From positions 1 to 21,103 of the forward strand of contig JABDQZ010000036.1 in the NCBI GenBank assembly GCA_013041975.1: DNA of 21,103 nucleotides. The letters run 5' to 3'. The notes under the pieces were generated by a model. That model was not told where the DNA came from. It did not search any database and saw only the letters and a program-made list of their open reading frames with translations. The position numbers were made by a program, and so were the translations under genes. The DNA comes from Gammaproteobacteria bacterium. GTDB taxonomy: Bacteria > Pseudomonadota > Gammaproteobacteria > Chromatiales > Chromatiaceae. Position 1 is the stretch's first letter, and every line of letters begins with the position of its first letter. Shown in pieces: positions 1 to 7,826 of the stretch.

Positions 1-1064
1 AGCTCCCGATTATTACCCGGCCAATCATAGTTTCTGAGGTAATTTTGTGCTGCCATTGAAAATATGCGGTAGGGTAATTTTTCCTTCTCCACGAAATAAT
101 CCGTGTAGTAAACCAGAAGTTCCGGAACATCTTCTTTATGCTCCCTTAAAGGAGGAATTTGTAATGGCACCACATTGAGATGGAAAAACAGGTCCTCACG
201 GAATTTTCCCTGTTTAACTTCTTCTTCCAGGTTTTTTCTGGTTGCCGCAATAATACGAACATCGACCTCAACAGGCTCCTTGCCTCCCACACGCATGAAC
301 GAACCCGTATCCAGCGCACCCAGTAATTGCGCCTGGGCTTCCAAATCCATGTCAGCCACCTCATCCAGAAACAGAGTACCACCACTGGCCTGCTCAAGAC
401 GTCCGTAGAAGATTCGCTCTCCATCTTCGCTGCCAAACAGTTCCTGCGCAGAATTACCTGCGGCAATGGAAGAGACGCTGACTTCAACAAAGGGATTAGC
501 GCTGCGCTTGCTCTGTGAATGCATGTAACGCGCAAACGTTTCCCTGCCAGTGCCGGGTTCACCACTGATCAGCACCCAGGTATCATGTTGCGCTAGACGT
601 TTTACCTGTTCTTTCAAGTGCTGAATAACAACACTATGCCCGGAAGGTTCAAGTATCTGATCAACGCGACGCTTAAGCCCCTGATTTTCAACCTGAAGCT
701 TCTCAGCTTCCAGCGCACGCTCTACCGTCAGCAGCAACTTGGCCAGTGACAGCGGTTTTTCCAGAAAATCATAGGCACCGAGACGGGTGGCTTCAACGGC
801 CGTTTCCACCGTTCCATGACCAGACATCATAATAACCGGACAGGGCAGACCATCGCCTTCAGACCATTCCTTGAGCAAAGAGATACCATCCAGATCCGGC
901 ATCCAGATATCCAGAAATACCAGTTGCGGACGGCGCTCACGCAACAACTTGCGTGCAGCAATACCATTTTCCGCAACGGCAACCTGATGTCCTTCATCTT
1001 CAAGGATATCCTTGACGAGCTCCCGGATATCGGGCTCATCATCAACAATCAGGATATAGCTCAT
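1..1064 (-). CDS. ntrX: NtrX-type response regulator with AAA+ domain, 3' end cut by window edge
   Basis: Translating the minus strand from the ATG at 1064 gives 354 residues before the window ends. Residues 1-115 are a receiver domain with acidic pair D8-D9, phospho-acceptor D52 (in LVFLDIWMPDLDG), S81 and K103. A linker follows, then an AAA+ domain with Walker A GEPGTGRE (168-175), Walker B GGTLFLDEVADM (228-239) and FREDLFFHLN (288-297). It is cut at YDWPGNNRE, so the DNA-binding helix-turn-helix is not seen. Only 3 bases separate it from the ntrY stop, so the two are one operon and presumably a cognate pair. Oddities: ELFGSE is followed by only seven residues before GRLEQA, so the GAFTGA sigma-54 contact loop is absent. 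The Walker A lysine is arginine, and the second arginine-finger position is histidine. NtrX proteins without GAFTGA are known, so I prefer NtrX over a generic NtrC-like activator. Confidence 0.9.
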   Translation of the reverse strand, partial: MSYILIVDDEPDIRELVKDILEDEGHQVAVAENGIAARKLLRERRPQLVFLDIWMPDLDGISLLKEWSEGDGLPCPVIMMSGHGTVETAVEATRLGAYDFLEKPLSLAKLLLTVERALEAEKLQVENQGLKRRVDQILEPSGHSVVIQHLKEQVKRLAQHDTWVLISGEPGTGRETFARYMHSQSKRSANPFVEVSVSSIAAGNSAQELFGSEDGERIFYGRLEQASGGTLFLDEVADMDLEAQAQLLGALDTGSFMRVGGKEPVEVDVRIIAATRKNLEEEVKQGKFREDLFFHLNVVPLQIPPLREHKEDVPELLVYYTDYFVEKEKLPYRIFSMAAQNYLRNYDWPGNNRE

Positions 1065-1067
1065 TTT

Positions 1068-3281
1068 TTATTCTTCCCCCGGATTTTCCTGTACAACAGG
1101 CAAACGTATCATTAAACGTGCACCTGCTTCAGCTCGGTTAGATGCAGCAATCATACCGCCGTGTTCTTCAATAATCTTCTTGACCACCGCAAGCCCCAGT
1201 CCGGTTCCTTTGGCCTTGTTGGTAACATAAGGCTCAAACACATTGGCCAGAAAAGCTTCGTCAAAACCTGGCCCATTATCCAGCACTTCCAGCCCCAGTG
1301 AAACACCTTCTGGCCTCACCAGCTTTTCACTGCGAATAATGATTTCGGCATTCTCCGTTTCAGCAACCGCTTCAAGTGCATTCTTCACCAGATTATGAAT
1401 AACCTGTCGCAACCGCACCGGATCGGCTTCAAGTTTTGCACCTTCTGTCTCCAGCAATACCTGCATTTTTTCCGCTTCACCGGAAGCTTCATACAACGAT
1501 ATAACCTCAGCAAGCAGTTCATCAAAAACCAGTGGCTGGGTTTCCAGCTTTGAGGGCTTGGCATAGTCCGAAAAGGCATTGACCATGGATTTCATAGCAT
1601 CTACCTGCTGCACAATGGTATGTGTGGCTTTGTCCAGCACCTTGGCATCATCCTTGGGCATTTTCGACAGGTATTTATGACGTAGACGCTCGGCTGAAAG
1701 CTGAATGGGGGTGAGAGGGTTTTTGATTTCGTGTGCCAGTCTACGCGCTACTTCGCCCCATGCGGCATTTCTCTGTGCCTGGATCAGTCGGGTGATATCA
1801 TCGAAGACCACAACGCGTCCCTTTACATGCCCCAGGGAATCCAGCAAAGGACTAATACGTGTCAGCAGTACCAGCCTGCCTTCAGGGCCATAAAGGGTTA
1901 TTTCTTCGCGCCATTCCGAGACATCTTCGACCAGAGCCTGGTCAATGTTATCAATCCATTGCCCAACCTGCTCGGAACAGGCGGCTAGCTCAGATGACGC
2001 GCGGTGGATAAGCCGATCACAATTGATATCCAGTATCTGCCCGGCAGCCCTGTTGGCGGTTTGCAGAATTTTCTGCTGGTCAAACACCATGACGCCAGAC
2101 GACAAATGACCCAGCACGGTTTCCAGATAGGTTTTTTGTTCTTCAACCATACGTTGACTGCGTGCCGCCTGATCCCTGGCCTGGGCAATTCTGCGCATCA
2201 TGGTGTTGAATGAAGTCACCAGAAAACTCAGCTCATCATGACTGTCCTGTAAGGGTAGTTGTTGTTCATAGTCTCCGGCTGCAACCGCGCGAGTACCGGC
2301 TGCGATATCAGAGATTGGAGACACCAGTTTACGTGCCGAGTAAAAAGCAGCCCAAACCGCGGCAAACACGGAAAACACCAGTACCAGTAACAAGGTCATG
2401 GTGAAGTTGAATTTCAGAGACTCACGCAAAAACGCCAGCTCCTTGTAACGCACTACTGCAGATTGCACTGACTCTGTCAGCTGGGAAATTTCATCAGACA
2501 ACGAATACACGGCCTGCAGAATAATGGGCAAAATATCATGGCGTATCACCACGATGACATGTTGTATTTCACTTTCACCATAAGGCGAAACGTTCACCAC
2601 CCTTCCCCCATCCCTGACCAGCTGAATAATGGAAGTTTCGAGCGTGTCGTCAGGGACAATCTGTTCAGGGTTGATATTGGATGAACTTATCACTCTCCCA
2701 TTCAGGTCCATCAGTACCAGTTCTACCGCGCCAGACTGCTCAAGCAAATCAACCAACGCGATCGCCATAGCGGCCTCTGATGAATCTTCAACCTGATTAA
2801 GTAATTGTTGTGAGCTTCTGAGGAATTGTCTCTTGTTCAACTCCAGTGAAGAGCGACCCAGTTCCAGGCTGTCATCCAGCGCAGAATCAATTTTCACATC
2901 AAACCAGGAATCAATACCCTGGTGCAGAAACTGCAACGAATAATAATAAACAACGGAAACCGGTGGCAGAGATAAGATTAAAAAGACCAGCACCATGCGC
3001 ATGGTCAGACGTGAACCCGGCTCACGCCGACGATACTGGCCGATCATTTTGACAAGATTCATTATGATCAATGTCAGCAACAGGAACAGACCGAAAATAT
3101 TAAAGATCAGTAATGGGATAAACAGCCGACTCAGTTCATTCGTGTTCTGAATGGCATTACTCATCAGGTGCAATGAAACCAGCAGCGGGAGCAGCACCAG
3201 TAACAGCAGCAACAGTCCGGAATGACTGAATTTTCTGATTGAGGTAAATTTCGTTCTTCCGTTCAAGGTGTGATTACCCAT
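1068..3281 (-). CDS. ntrY: NtrY-type membrane sensor histidine kinase
   Basis: This 737-residue kinase probably phosphorylates the NtrX-type regulator encoded 3 bases downstream. Hydrophobic segments near residues 21-39, 53-77 and 95-115 precede an extracytoplasmic region (about 116-290) and a fourth membrane segment (about 291-315). HAMP (about 312-368) and PAS (about 380-480) regions follow. The phospho-acceptor is H517 in RRLAHEIKNPLTPIQLSAE. The ATPase domain shows HNLVKNALEAV (629-639, with N634), DNGPGF (668-673) and GTGLGL (692-697). Three membrane segments before the sensory loop and one after is the usual NtrY layout. The ATG at 3281 lies 19 bases inside the upstream DUF4390 gene, which suggests translational coupling; the ribosome site is weak (GGAA). 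The family is linked to nitrogen or redox and envelope signals; the actual signal cannot be read from sequence. Confidence 0.92.
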   Translation of the reverse strand: MGNHTLNGRTKFTSIRKFSHSGLLLLLLVLLPLLVSLHLMSNAIQNTNELSRLFIPLLIFNIFGLFLLLTLIIMNLVKMIGQYRRREPGSRLTMRMVLVFLILSLPPVSVVYYYSLQFLHQGIDSWFDVKIDSALDDSLELGRSSLELNKRQFLRSSQQLLNQVEDSSEAAMAIALVDLLEQSGAVELVLMDLNGRVISSSNINPEQIVPDDTLETSIIQLVRDGGRVVNVSPYGESEIQHVIVVIRHDILPIILQAVYSLSDEISQLTESVQSAVVRYKELAFLRESLKFNFTMTLLLVLVFSVFAAVWAAFYSARKLVSPISDIAAGTRAVAAGDYEQQLPLQDSHDELSFLVTSFNTMMRRIAQARDQAARSQRMVEEQKTYLETVLGHLSSGVMVFDQQKILQTANRAAGQILDINCDRLIHRASSELAACSEQVGQWIDNIDQALVEDVSEWREEITLYGPEGRLVLLTRISPLLDSLGHVKGRVVVFDDITRLIQAQRNAAWGEVARRLAHEIKNPLTPIQLSAERLRHKYLSKMPKDDAKVLDKATHTIVQQVDAMKSMVNAFSDYAKPSKLETQPLVFDELLAEVISLYEASGEAEKMQVLLETEGAKLEADPVRLRQVIHNLVKNALEAVAETENAEIIIRSEKLVRPEGVSLGLEVLDNGPGFDEAFLANVFEPYVTNKAKGTGLGLAVVKKIIEEHGGMIAASNRAEAGARLMIRLPVVQENPGEE

Positions 3282-3832
3282 TCATTCCATTCACTGGCGA
3301 GCTTCCATTTTGAAGACATGTAGGCTGTAGGCCTTAACGGCACCGGAAGCGACTCAATATCCAGTTCACTCTTTATTTCTACCCGGTAACTTTTACCCGT
3401 CTGGAGCTTTTCCGCTTCCACCAGTGGCAATTCGCTGATTTCTCCCAATGCCTCCAGTGCAATGGTCCTGGAAATGAAACGGCGTTTACTACCATCGGCA
3501 ATATCCACAACCTCGTAAGATTCGGATAGCGGCAGATAATGCAACTGGCGCCGGAAGTGATAGTCGACGATATCCGCTTCCCATATCCAGGAGCCCTTGC
3601 GACGTACCTGCACATGCAGGTCCACCAGCAATGGCACACCGTTTTCCAGGGCTTTTAGGGCAACTTCACTGAAGTGATACTCTATCTCGGCATTGATCAC
3701 ATACTGTTCATCAAGCAGTACGGATTCAGCCTTGGTGATAATAAACTCTTCTGCACGGATAACAGCTGATGCCAGCCATAGTGCAGCAACCACCCATATG
3801 CCAAACTGTAATCCCTTATGGCCTCTAATCAT
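3263..3832 (-). CDS. DUF4390 secreted protein
   Basis: This is a 189-residue protein of unknown function that I assign to the DUF4390 family by its pattern and its place between rsmB and ntrY. I chose the ATG at 3832, which begins MIRGHKGLQFGIWVVAALWL. It starts a convincing signal peptide or N-terminal anchor with likely cleavage after ASAVIRA. The longer reading from 3904 adds 24 non-signal-like residues inside rsmB. The start overlaps the rsmB stop by 8 bases, and the 3' end overlaps ntrY by 19 bases. The mature part looks beta-rich, alternating hydrophobic and charged residues (for example YVINAEIEYHFSEVALKAL and LLVDLHVQVRR), with no cysteine and no catalytic motif. An extracytoplasmic role connected with the adjacent NtrY sensor is an inference from position only. 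Confidence 0.85.
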   Translation of the reverse strand: MIRGHKGLQFGIWVVAALWLASAVIRAEEFIITKAESVLLDEQYVINAEIEYHFSEVALKALENGVPLLVDLHVQVRRKGSWIWEADIVDYHFRRQLHYLPLSESYEVVDIADGSKRRFISRTIALEALGEISELPLVEAEKLQTGKSYRVEIKSELDIESLPVPLRPTAYMSSKWKLASEWNEWVITP

Positions 3833-5159
3833 CTGTTTTCTTCTGCAGTAAGGCGTAATAAAAGCCATCTGTAGCGGAAATTCCAGGCAACAACTGGATG
3901 CCATGTTTTCCGCAGATAGATTTGACTGTCGTTTGCGTCTTTAATTCCATTGCCGTATTTTGCTGTGATAAAAACCATTCAATCTGCTTTTCATTTTCAA
4001 CCCGAAACAGGGAGCAGGTTGCATACAGCAATCGACCACCCGGTTTCAGCATAGGCCAGACACTGGATAATATCCTGCGCTGCAGTTTTACAAGGTCGCC
4101 AATATCTTCCTTACGTCTTAATAGCTTGATATCCGGGTGGCGGCGAATAACCCCGCTGGCCGAGCAAGGAACATCCAGCAAAATAGAATCATACTGGCGT
4201 TCAGTCCACTCGCCGACTGGTTCAGCCGCATCGCCAACAAATAACTCAGCCTGAAGACCCAGTCGCTGCAGGTTTTCTTCAACTTTCGCCAGGCGGCCTG
4301 CATCTACATCGATAGCGGTCATGCGAATTTCATTAGCCTGTTCAAGCATATGTCCTGTCTTGCCACCAGGCGCTGCACATGCATCCAGTACATCGACCTG
4401 GCCATCAGCCGCCAATAAAATGGCTGCAAGCTGTGCACCGGCATCCTGCACAGATGAGCGGCCTTCAAAAAAGCCGGGCAAAACCCCTACCGGAACAGCT
4501 TTATCCATAACAAGGGCGGTATTCACACCTTTCACCGGCTTCACGGTGACGCCTTGCCCGGAAAGCCCAGTCACATAATCTGCCACTGTGCCTTTAGCGG
4601 TATTGACCCGGATTGTCATGGGCGGTTGTTCAAGCAGGGCTTTAGCAATCAACGACCAGTCTTCAGGCCAGTCAGTTTTCAGCTGTTGCAGCAACCACTC
4701 TGGCATGACGTATTGAGCCTGGAGATTTTCCCCAAGCTGTTTTGACAGGTTATCCTGTTCACGCTGAAAGCTTCGTAATACGCCATTGACCAGTTTCACT
4801 AAAGCCGGCTTCCCCAGAAGACGAACGGCATTGACCGTTTCCTGTACAGCGGCATGTGGCTTGATACGCATAAAAGCCAATTGGTAGAGCCCGATAACAA
4901 GCAACGCATGGATATCGCGGTCTCGTGCTCTGAGCGGCTTTTTCATCAATCGCGTCAGATAAAAGTCAAGCCGGTGATACCAGCGACAACTGCCGTAACT
5001 CAGTTCTGATAATAAAGGTCGTTCTTTCTCAGCTACCTGTGCCGAGTACTGTTCCAGAAGGCGAGTCAGTGACTGTCCGTTCAGTACACCCTGTAAAACC
5101 CGTGCTGCGGCAGAGCGAACAGAAAGTTTGCGGGAAGATTTCTTTTCAGCGTTAGCCAA
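3825..5159 (-). CDS. rsmB: 16S rRNA (cytosine-967 C5) methyltransferase RsmB
   Basis: RsmB uses S-adenosylmethionine to methylate C967 of 16S rRNA in the cytoplasm. The 444-residue product has a NusB-like RNA-binding N-terminal region (about 10-140) and a Rossmann methyltransferase domain. The SAM-binding motif is DACAAPGGKTGHMLE (259-273). The two catalytic cysteines of RNA m5C methyltransferases are present: C332 in LLDVPCSASG and C382 in LYATCSLF. By family analogy C382 is the nucleophile and C332 assists product release. Length is close to the E. coli enzyme (429). The ATG at 5159 overlaps the fmt stop by 8 bases, and the stop overlaps the DUF4390 start by 8 bases. The fmt-rsmB order matches many gammaproteobacteria. 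Confidence 0.97.
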   Translation of the reverse strand: MANAEKKSSRKLSVRSAAARVLQGVLNGQSLTRLLEQYSAQVAEKERPLLSELSYGSCRWYHRLDFYLTRLMKKPLRARDRDIHALLVIGLYQLAFMRIKPHAAVQETVNAVRLLGKPALVKLVNGVLRSFQREQDNLSKQLGENLQAQYVMPEWLLQQLKTDWPEDWSLIAKALLEQPPMTIRVNTAKGTVADYVTGLSGQGVTVKPVKGVNTALVMDKAVPVGVLPGFFEGRSSVQDAGAQLAAILLAADGQVDVLDACAAPGGKTGHMLEQANEIRMTAIDVDAGRLAKVEENLQRLGLQAELFVGDAAEPVGEWTERQYDSILLDVPCSASGVIRRHPDIKLLRRKEDIGDLVKLQRRILSSVWPMLKPGGRLLYATCSLFRVENEKQIEWFLSQQNTAMELKTQTTVKSICGKHGIQLLPGISATDGFYYALLQKKTDD

Positions 5160-6090
5160 AACTGGTATCTGTCAAGTCATGCGCATTGAGAAAATCACGT
5201 GCAGGCATTCTTCTCTTACCTTCTGGCTGTAATTCCGTGATCCGCAAGATACCATCAGCTGTCGCCACATCAATACCCTCAGCCGAAGTGGCAATGACGG
5301 AACCGGGAGTTGAAGAATGGTGTGCAGACAATGTCCCTGCTTGCCAGATACGCAGAGACTTCTTTCCTAATCGTGTATAGGCAACAGGCCAGGGATTAAA
5401 TGCCCGCACCATGCGTGCAATCGCAACAGCTGACTGGCTCCAGTCAACTTCCGCTTCTTTTTTCTGCAACTTGTGTGCGTAATTTGCCAGTGAATCATCC
5501 TGAATTTCGGGTTGTAACTTGTCTTCGACCAGCAAATCCAGTGTGGCAATAAGTGCTTCTGCACCCAGAGGCATGAGTCGATCATGTAACTCGCCGCCGG
5601 TCTCGGCATCACCAATTCCAATGACACTCTTATACAACATCGGACCGGTATCCAGACCGGCTTCCATCTGCATAATCGTCACTCCGGTCTCAGCGTCTCC
5701 AGCCTGAATCGCTCTTTGTATCGGCGCTGCTCCACGCCAGCGAGGCAAGAGAGACGCATGAATATTCAGGCATCCGTATTGAGGTGCATCAAGCACCCGT
5801 TGAGGCAGAATCAGACCATAAGCCACAACAATCATGACATCGGCATCAAGCGCTTCAAGCTTAGACAGGTCTGTCTCTTCACGAAAATTCAGTGGTTGGT
5901 AAACCGGAATGTCAGCTTCCAGCGCTTTACCCTTAACCGGACTGGGCTTCATGGAACGGCCTCGCCCTGCAGGCCGGTCAGGCTGGGTATAAACGGCAAT
6001 AACCTGGTGGCGCGATTTAATCAGTGCCTGCAAGGGGGCTACCGAAAATTCCGGCGTACCGGCAAATATGACTTTCAATGACTGAGACAC
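5152..6090 (-). CDS. fmt: Methionyl-tRNA formyltransferase
   Basis: Fmt transfers a formyl group from 10-formyltetrahydrofolate to methionyl-initiator tRNA. The 312-residue protein begins with KVIFAGTPEFSVAPLQALI, typical of the family. It carries the catalytic triad N109, H111 (in CLNIHASLLPRWRGAAPIQ) and D147 (in MEAGLDTGP), in the same register as E. coli N106/H108/D144. A C-terminal OB-like domain follows (about 205-312). Length matches the family. It lies 12 bases downstream of def and overlaps rsmB by 8 bases. Pairing with def is functional, because Def removes the formyl group that Fmt adds. No anomaly seen. Confidence 0.98.
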   Translation of the reverse strand: MSQSLKVIFAGTPEFSVAPLQALIKSRHQVIAVYTQPDRPAGRGRSMKPSPVKGKALEADIPVYQPLNFREETDLSKLEALDADVMIVVAYGLILPQRVLDAPQYGCLNIHASLLPRWRGAAPIQRAIQAGDAETGVTIMQMEAGLDTGPMLYKSVIGIGDAETGGELHDRLMPLGAEALIATLDLLVEDKLQPEIQDDSLANYAHKLQKKEAEVDWSQSAVAIARMVRAFNPWPVAYTRLGKKSLRIWQAGTLSAHHSSTPGSVIATSAEGIDVATADGILRITELQPEGKRRMPARDFLNAHDLTDTSFG

Positions 6091-6102
6091 AACAATTCCC
6101 GC

Positions 6103-6618
6103 CTATAAAACCTTACGACCTGACTTTTTACTGTCTTTTTCCAGTTTTTTGCGAATACGGTTTCTTTTAAGAGGAGAAATGTAGTCAACAAACAACTTTC
6201 CATCGAGATGATCGATTTCATGCTGGATACAGACAGACAGCAAGCCCTCGGCATCCATTTCAAATTCCTCACCTTTCTCGTTCAAAGCCTTCACACGAAT
6301 TTTGTCGGCGCGCTGTACCGTCTCGTAAAAGCCCGGCACCGAAAGACAGCCCTCGTCCATCTCTTCTTCGCCATCCTTGCTGATGATTTCCGGGTTGATA
6401 AAGCACAACGGCTGTTCATGCTCTTCGGTAATATCGACTACGATCACCCGTTTCGGGACATTAACCTGTATCGATGCCAAACCGATACCCGGGGCATCAT
6501 ACATGGTCTCGAACATGTCAGTGACCAGCTTTTTAATCTCAAGATCCACCTCTTCTACAGGTAATGCTTCGTTTCTGAGACGAGGGTCCGGGTAATGTAA
6601 AATTTCAAGTATCGCCAT
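6103..6618 (-). CDS. def: Peptide deformylase
   Basis: Def removes the N-formyl group from nascent proteins using a metal ion. All three family motifs are visible in the 171-residue product: GIGLASIQ (44-51, with serine in place of the commoner alanine), EGCLSVPG (89-96, metal ligand C91) and QHEIDHLDG (132-140, metal ligands H133 and H137, catalytic E134). Length is normal for a type 1 enzyme, with a basic tail ending KKSGRKVL. It is the first gene of the leftward block. No clear Shine-Dalgarno precedes its ATG; the leader is AT-rich. Confidence 0.98.
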   Translation of the reverse strand: MAILEILHYPDPRLRNEALPVEEVDLEIKKLVTDMFETMYDAPGIGLASIQVNVPKRVIVVDITEEHEQPLCFINPEIISKDGEEEMDEGCLSVPGFYETVQRADKIRVKALNEKGEEFEMDAEGLLSVCIQHEIDHLDGKLFVDYISPLKRNRIRKKLEKDSKKSGRKVL

Positions 6619-6750
6619 AAATAAAATGCATTGTTATAGTACAATTTAAAAATAATTCGCTATCATAATGATATGTTACAGGATTTTCAGTTATTCTGTG
6701 ATAGATTGTTTAACTGTTGAGACAATATAATCACACAAATAGGGATCAAT
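6619..6750. promoter_or_regulatory. Divergent def / tsaP-like intergenic region
   Basis: This 132-base AT-rich gap must hold promoters for both the leftward def block and the rightward LysM gene. On the plus strand a perfect TATAAT lies at 6726-6731, 19 bases before the LysM ATG, but I see no good -35 box at 16-18 bases. A 13-base palindrome (TATCATAATGATA, 6661-6673) could be an operator or chance in AT-rich sequence. AGGGA at 6741-6745 is the ribosome site of the LysM gene. On the minus strand TATAAC or TACTAT near 6634-6642 are possible -10 boxes without a convincing -35. Confidence 0.45.
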
Positions 6751-7782
6751 ATGCGCAAGTTTCATCACCTGCTTTTATCGTGCCTCGCCGGTCTTATGCT
6801 TTCTGGAGTAGTTGCAGCTGAAACTGTTGCACTGAAAAATGGCCATCCGGCTGAATACACTGTTGTTAAAGGAGATACCCTCTGGGATATCTCCGCGATG
6901 TTTCTCAGAGATCCATGGCGCTGGCCTGACATCTGGCATGCCAATCAGCAGATTGCCAACCCCCACCTGATTTATCCGGGAGATCTACTCAGCCTGGTCT
7001 ATATTAACGGCCAGCCAAAACTGATGCTGAATCGTGGCACTGTAAAACTGAGCCCGCAAATTCGTTCGACACCGATTGATAACGCCATCCCTGTCGTTCC
7101 AATCGATGCCATTAAAAGTTTCCTTTCCCGCCCTTACGTACTGGAAAAAGGCCAGCTGGATGATGCACCTTACATCGTTGCCTTTGCCGATGAGCACATC
7201 ATGGGCGGTTCCGGACAGCGTTTCTACGGACGTGATCTGGATGACAACTCCTCCAAGTATGATGTGGTTCGCAAGGGCGGAGACTACACTGACAGTGAAA
7301 CCGGTGAACTGCTTGGCCATGAGGCCATCTACATCGGATCATCGCTGGTTCAGATGCAGGGTGATCCAGCGACACTGCTACTGACTGACACTGCACAGGA
7401 AAGCCTGCCCGGTGATCGCATGCTGCCAGTTGAAGAAGATGTTGCGCTGATGAATTTTCATCCGAAAACACCCTCAACCCGGATAAATGGAGCCATCATC
7501 TCCGTTCTAAATGGTGTTACCCAGATTGGTCAGTACAATGTCGTGGTTATTGATCGAGGCAAACAGAATGGCCTCGAGGTAGGCGATGTTCTGCATATCA
7601 AACGTCGTGGAGAAACTATTCTTGATGATATTTCTCCCGAACGTGGTGACACGGTAAAACTGCCCGACGAAGATGCCGGGTTACTGATGGTTTTCCGTAC
7701 CTTTGATCGCGTCAGTTTTGGTATTGTGATGCATGCAACCCGCGCAATGCATGTTCTCGACAAGGTCAGCAGCGTACAGTAA
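6751..7782 (+). CDS. tsaP: LysM-domain secreted protein, TsaP-like
   Basis: This 343-residue exported protein starts with a signal peptide (1-23, cleavage near GVVAA-ETV). A LysM peptidoglycan-binding domain follows (about 35-85; EYTVVKGDTLWDISAMFL then PHLIYPGDLLSL). The C-terminal half contains INGAIISVLNG and IDRGKQNGLEVGDVLHIKRRG, as in the FlgT-like C-terminal domain of TsaP. TsaP is the peptidoglycan-binding partner of the type IV pilus secretin in Neisseria and Myxococcus. Its Pseudomonas counterpart, as I recall PA0020, also lies between def and dprA. AGGGA five bases before the ATG supports the start. The symbol rests on domain order plus synteny. No pilus gene is in the window, so the pilus role is inferred. 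Confidence 0.8.
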   Translation: MRKFHHLLLSCLAGLMLSGVVAAETVALKNGHPAEYTVVKGDTLWDISAMFLRDPWRWPDIWHANQQIANPHLIYPGDLLSLVYINGQPKLMLNRGTVKLSPQIRSTPIDNAIPVVPIDAIKSFLSRPYVLEKGQLDDAPYIVAFADEHIMGGSGQRFYGRDLDDNSSKYDVVRKGGDYTDSETGELLGHEAIYIGSSLVQMQGDPATLLLTDTAQESLPGDRMLPVEEDVALMNFHPKTPSTRINGAIISVLNGVTQIGQYNVVVIDRGKQNGLEVGDVLHIKRRGETILDDISPERGDTVKLPDEDAGLLMVFRTFDRVSFGIVMHATRAMHVLDKVSSVQ

Positions 7783-7826
7783 CTGCGCTATTTTTCTCAG
7801 ATAAACACACTGTCAGGGAGGACGGT

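Noticed and set aside
3833..3904. Longer DUF4390 start at 3904
   Set aside because: It adds 24 residues inside rsmB and would bury the signal peptide.
6661..6673. TATCATAATGATA palindrome as a specific operator
   Set aside because: A 13-base AT-rich palindrome in an AT-rich promoter gap is plausible by chance and matches no regulator site I can name.
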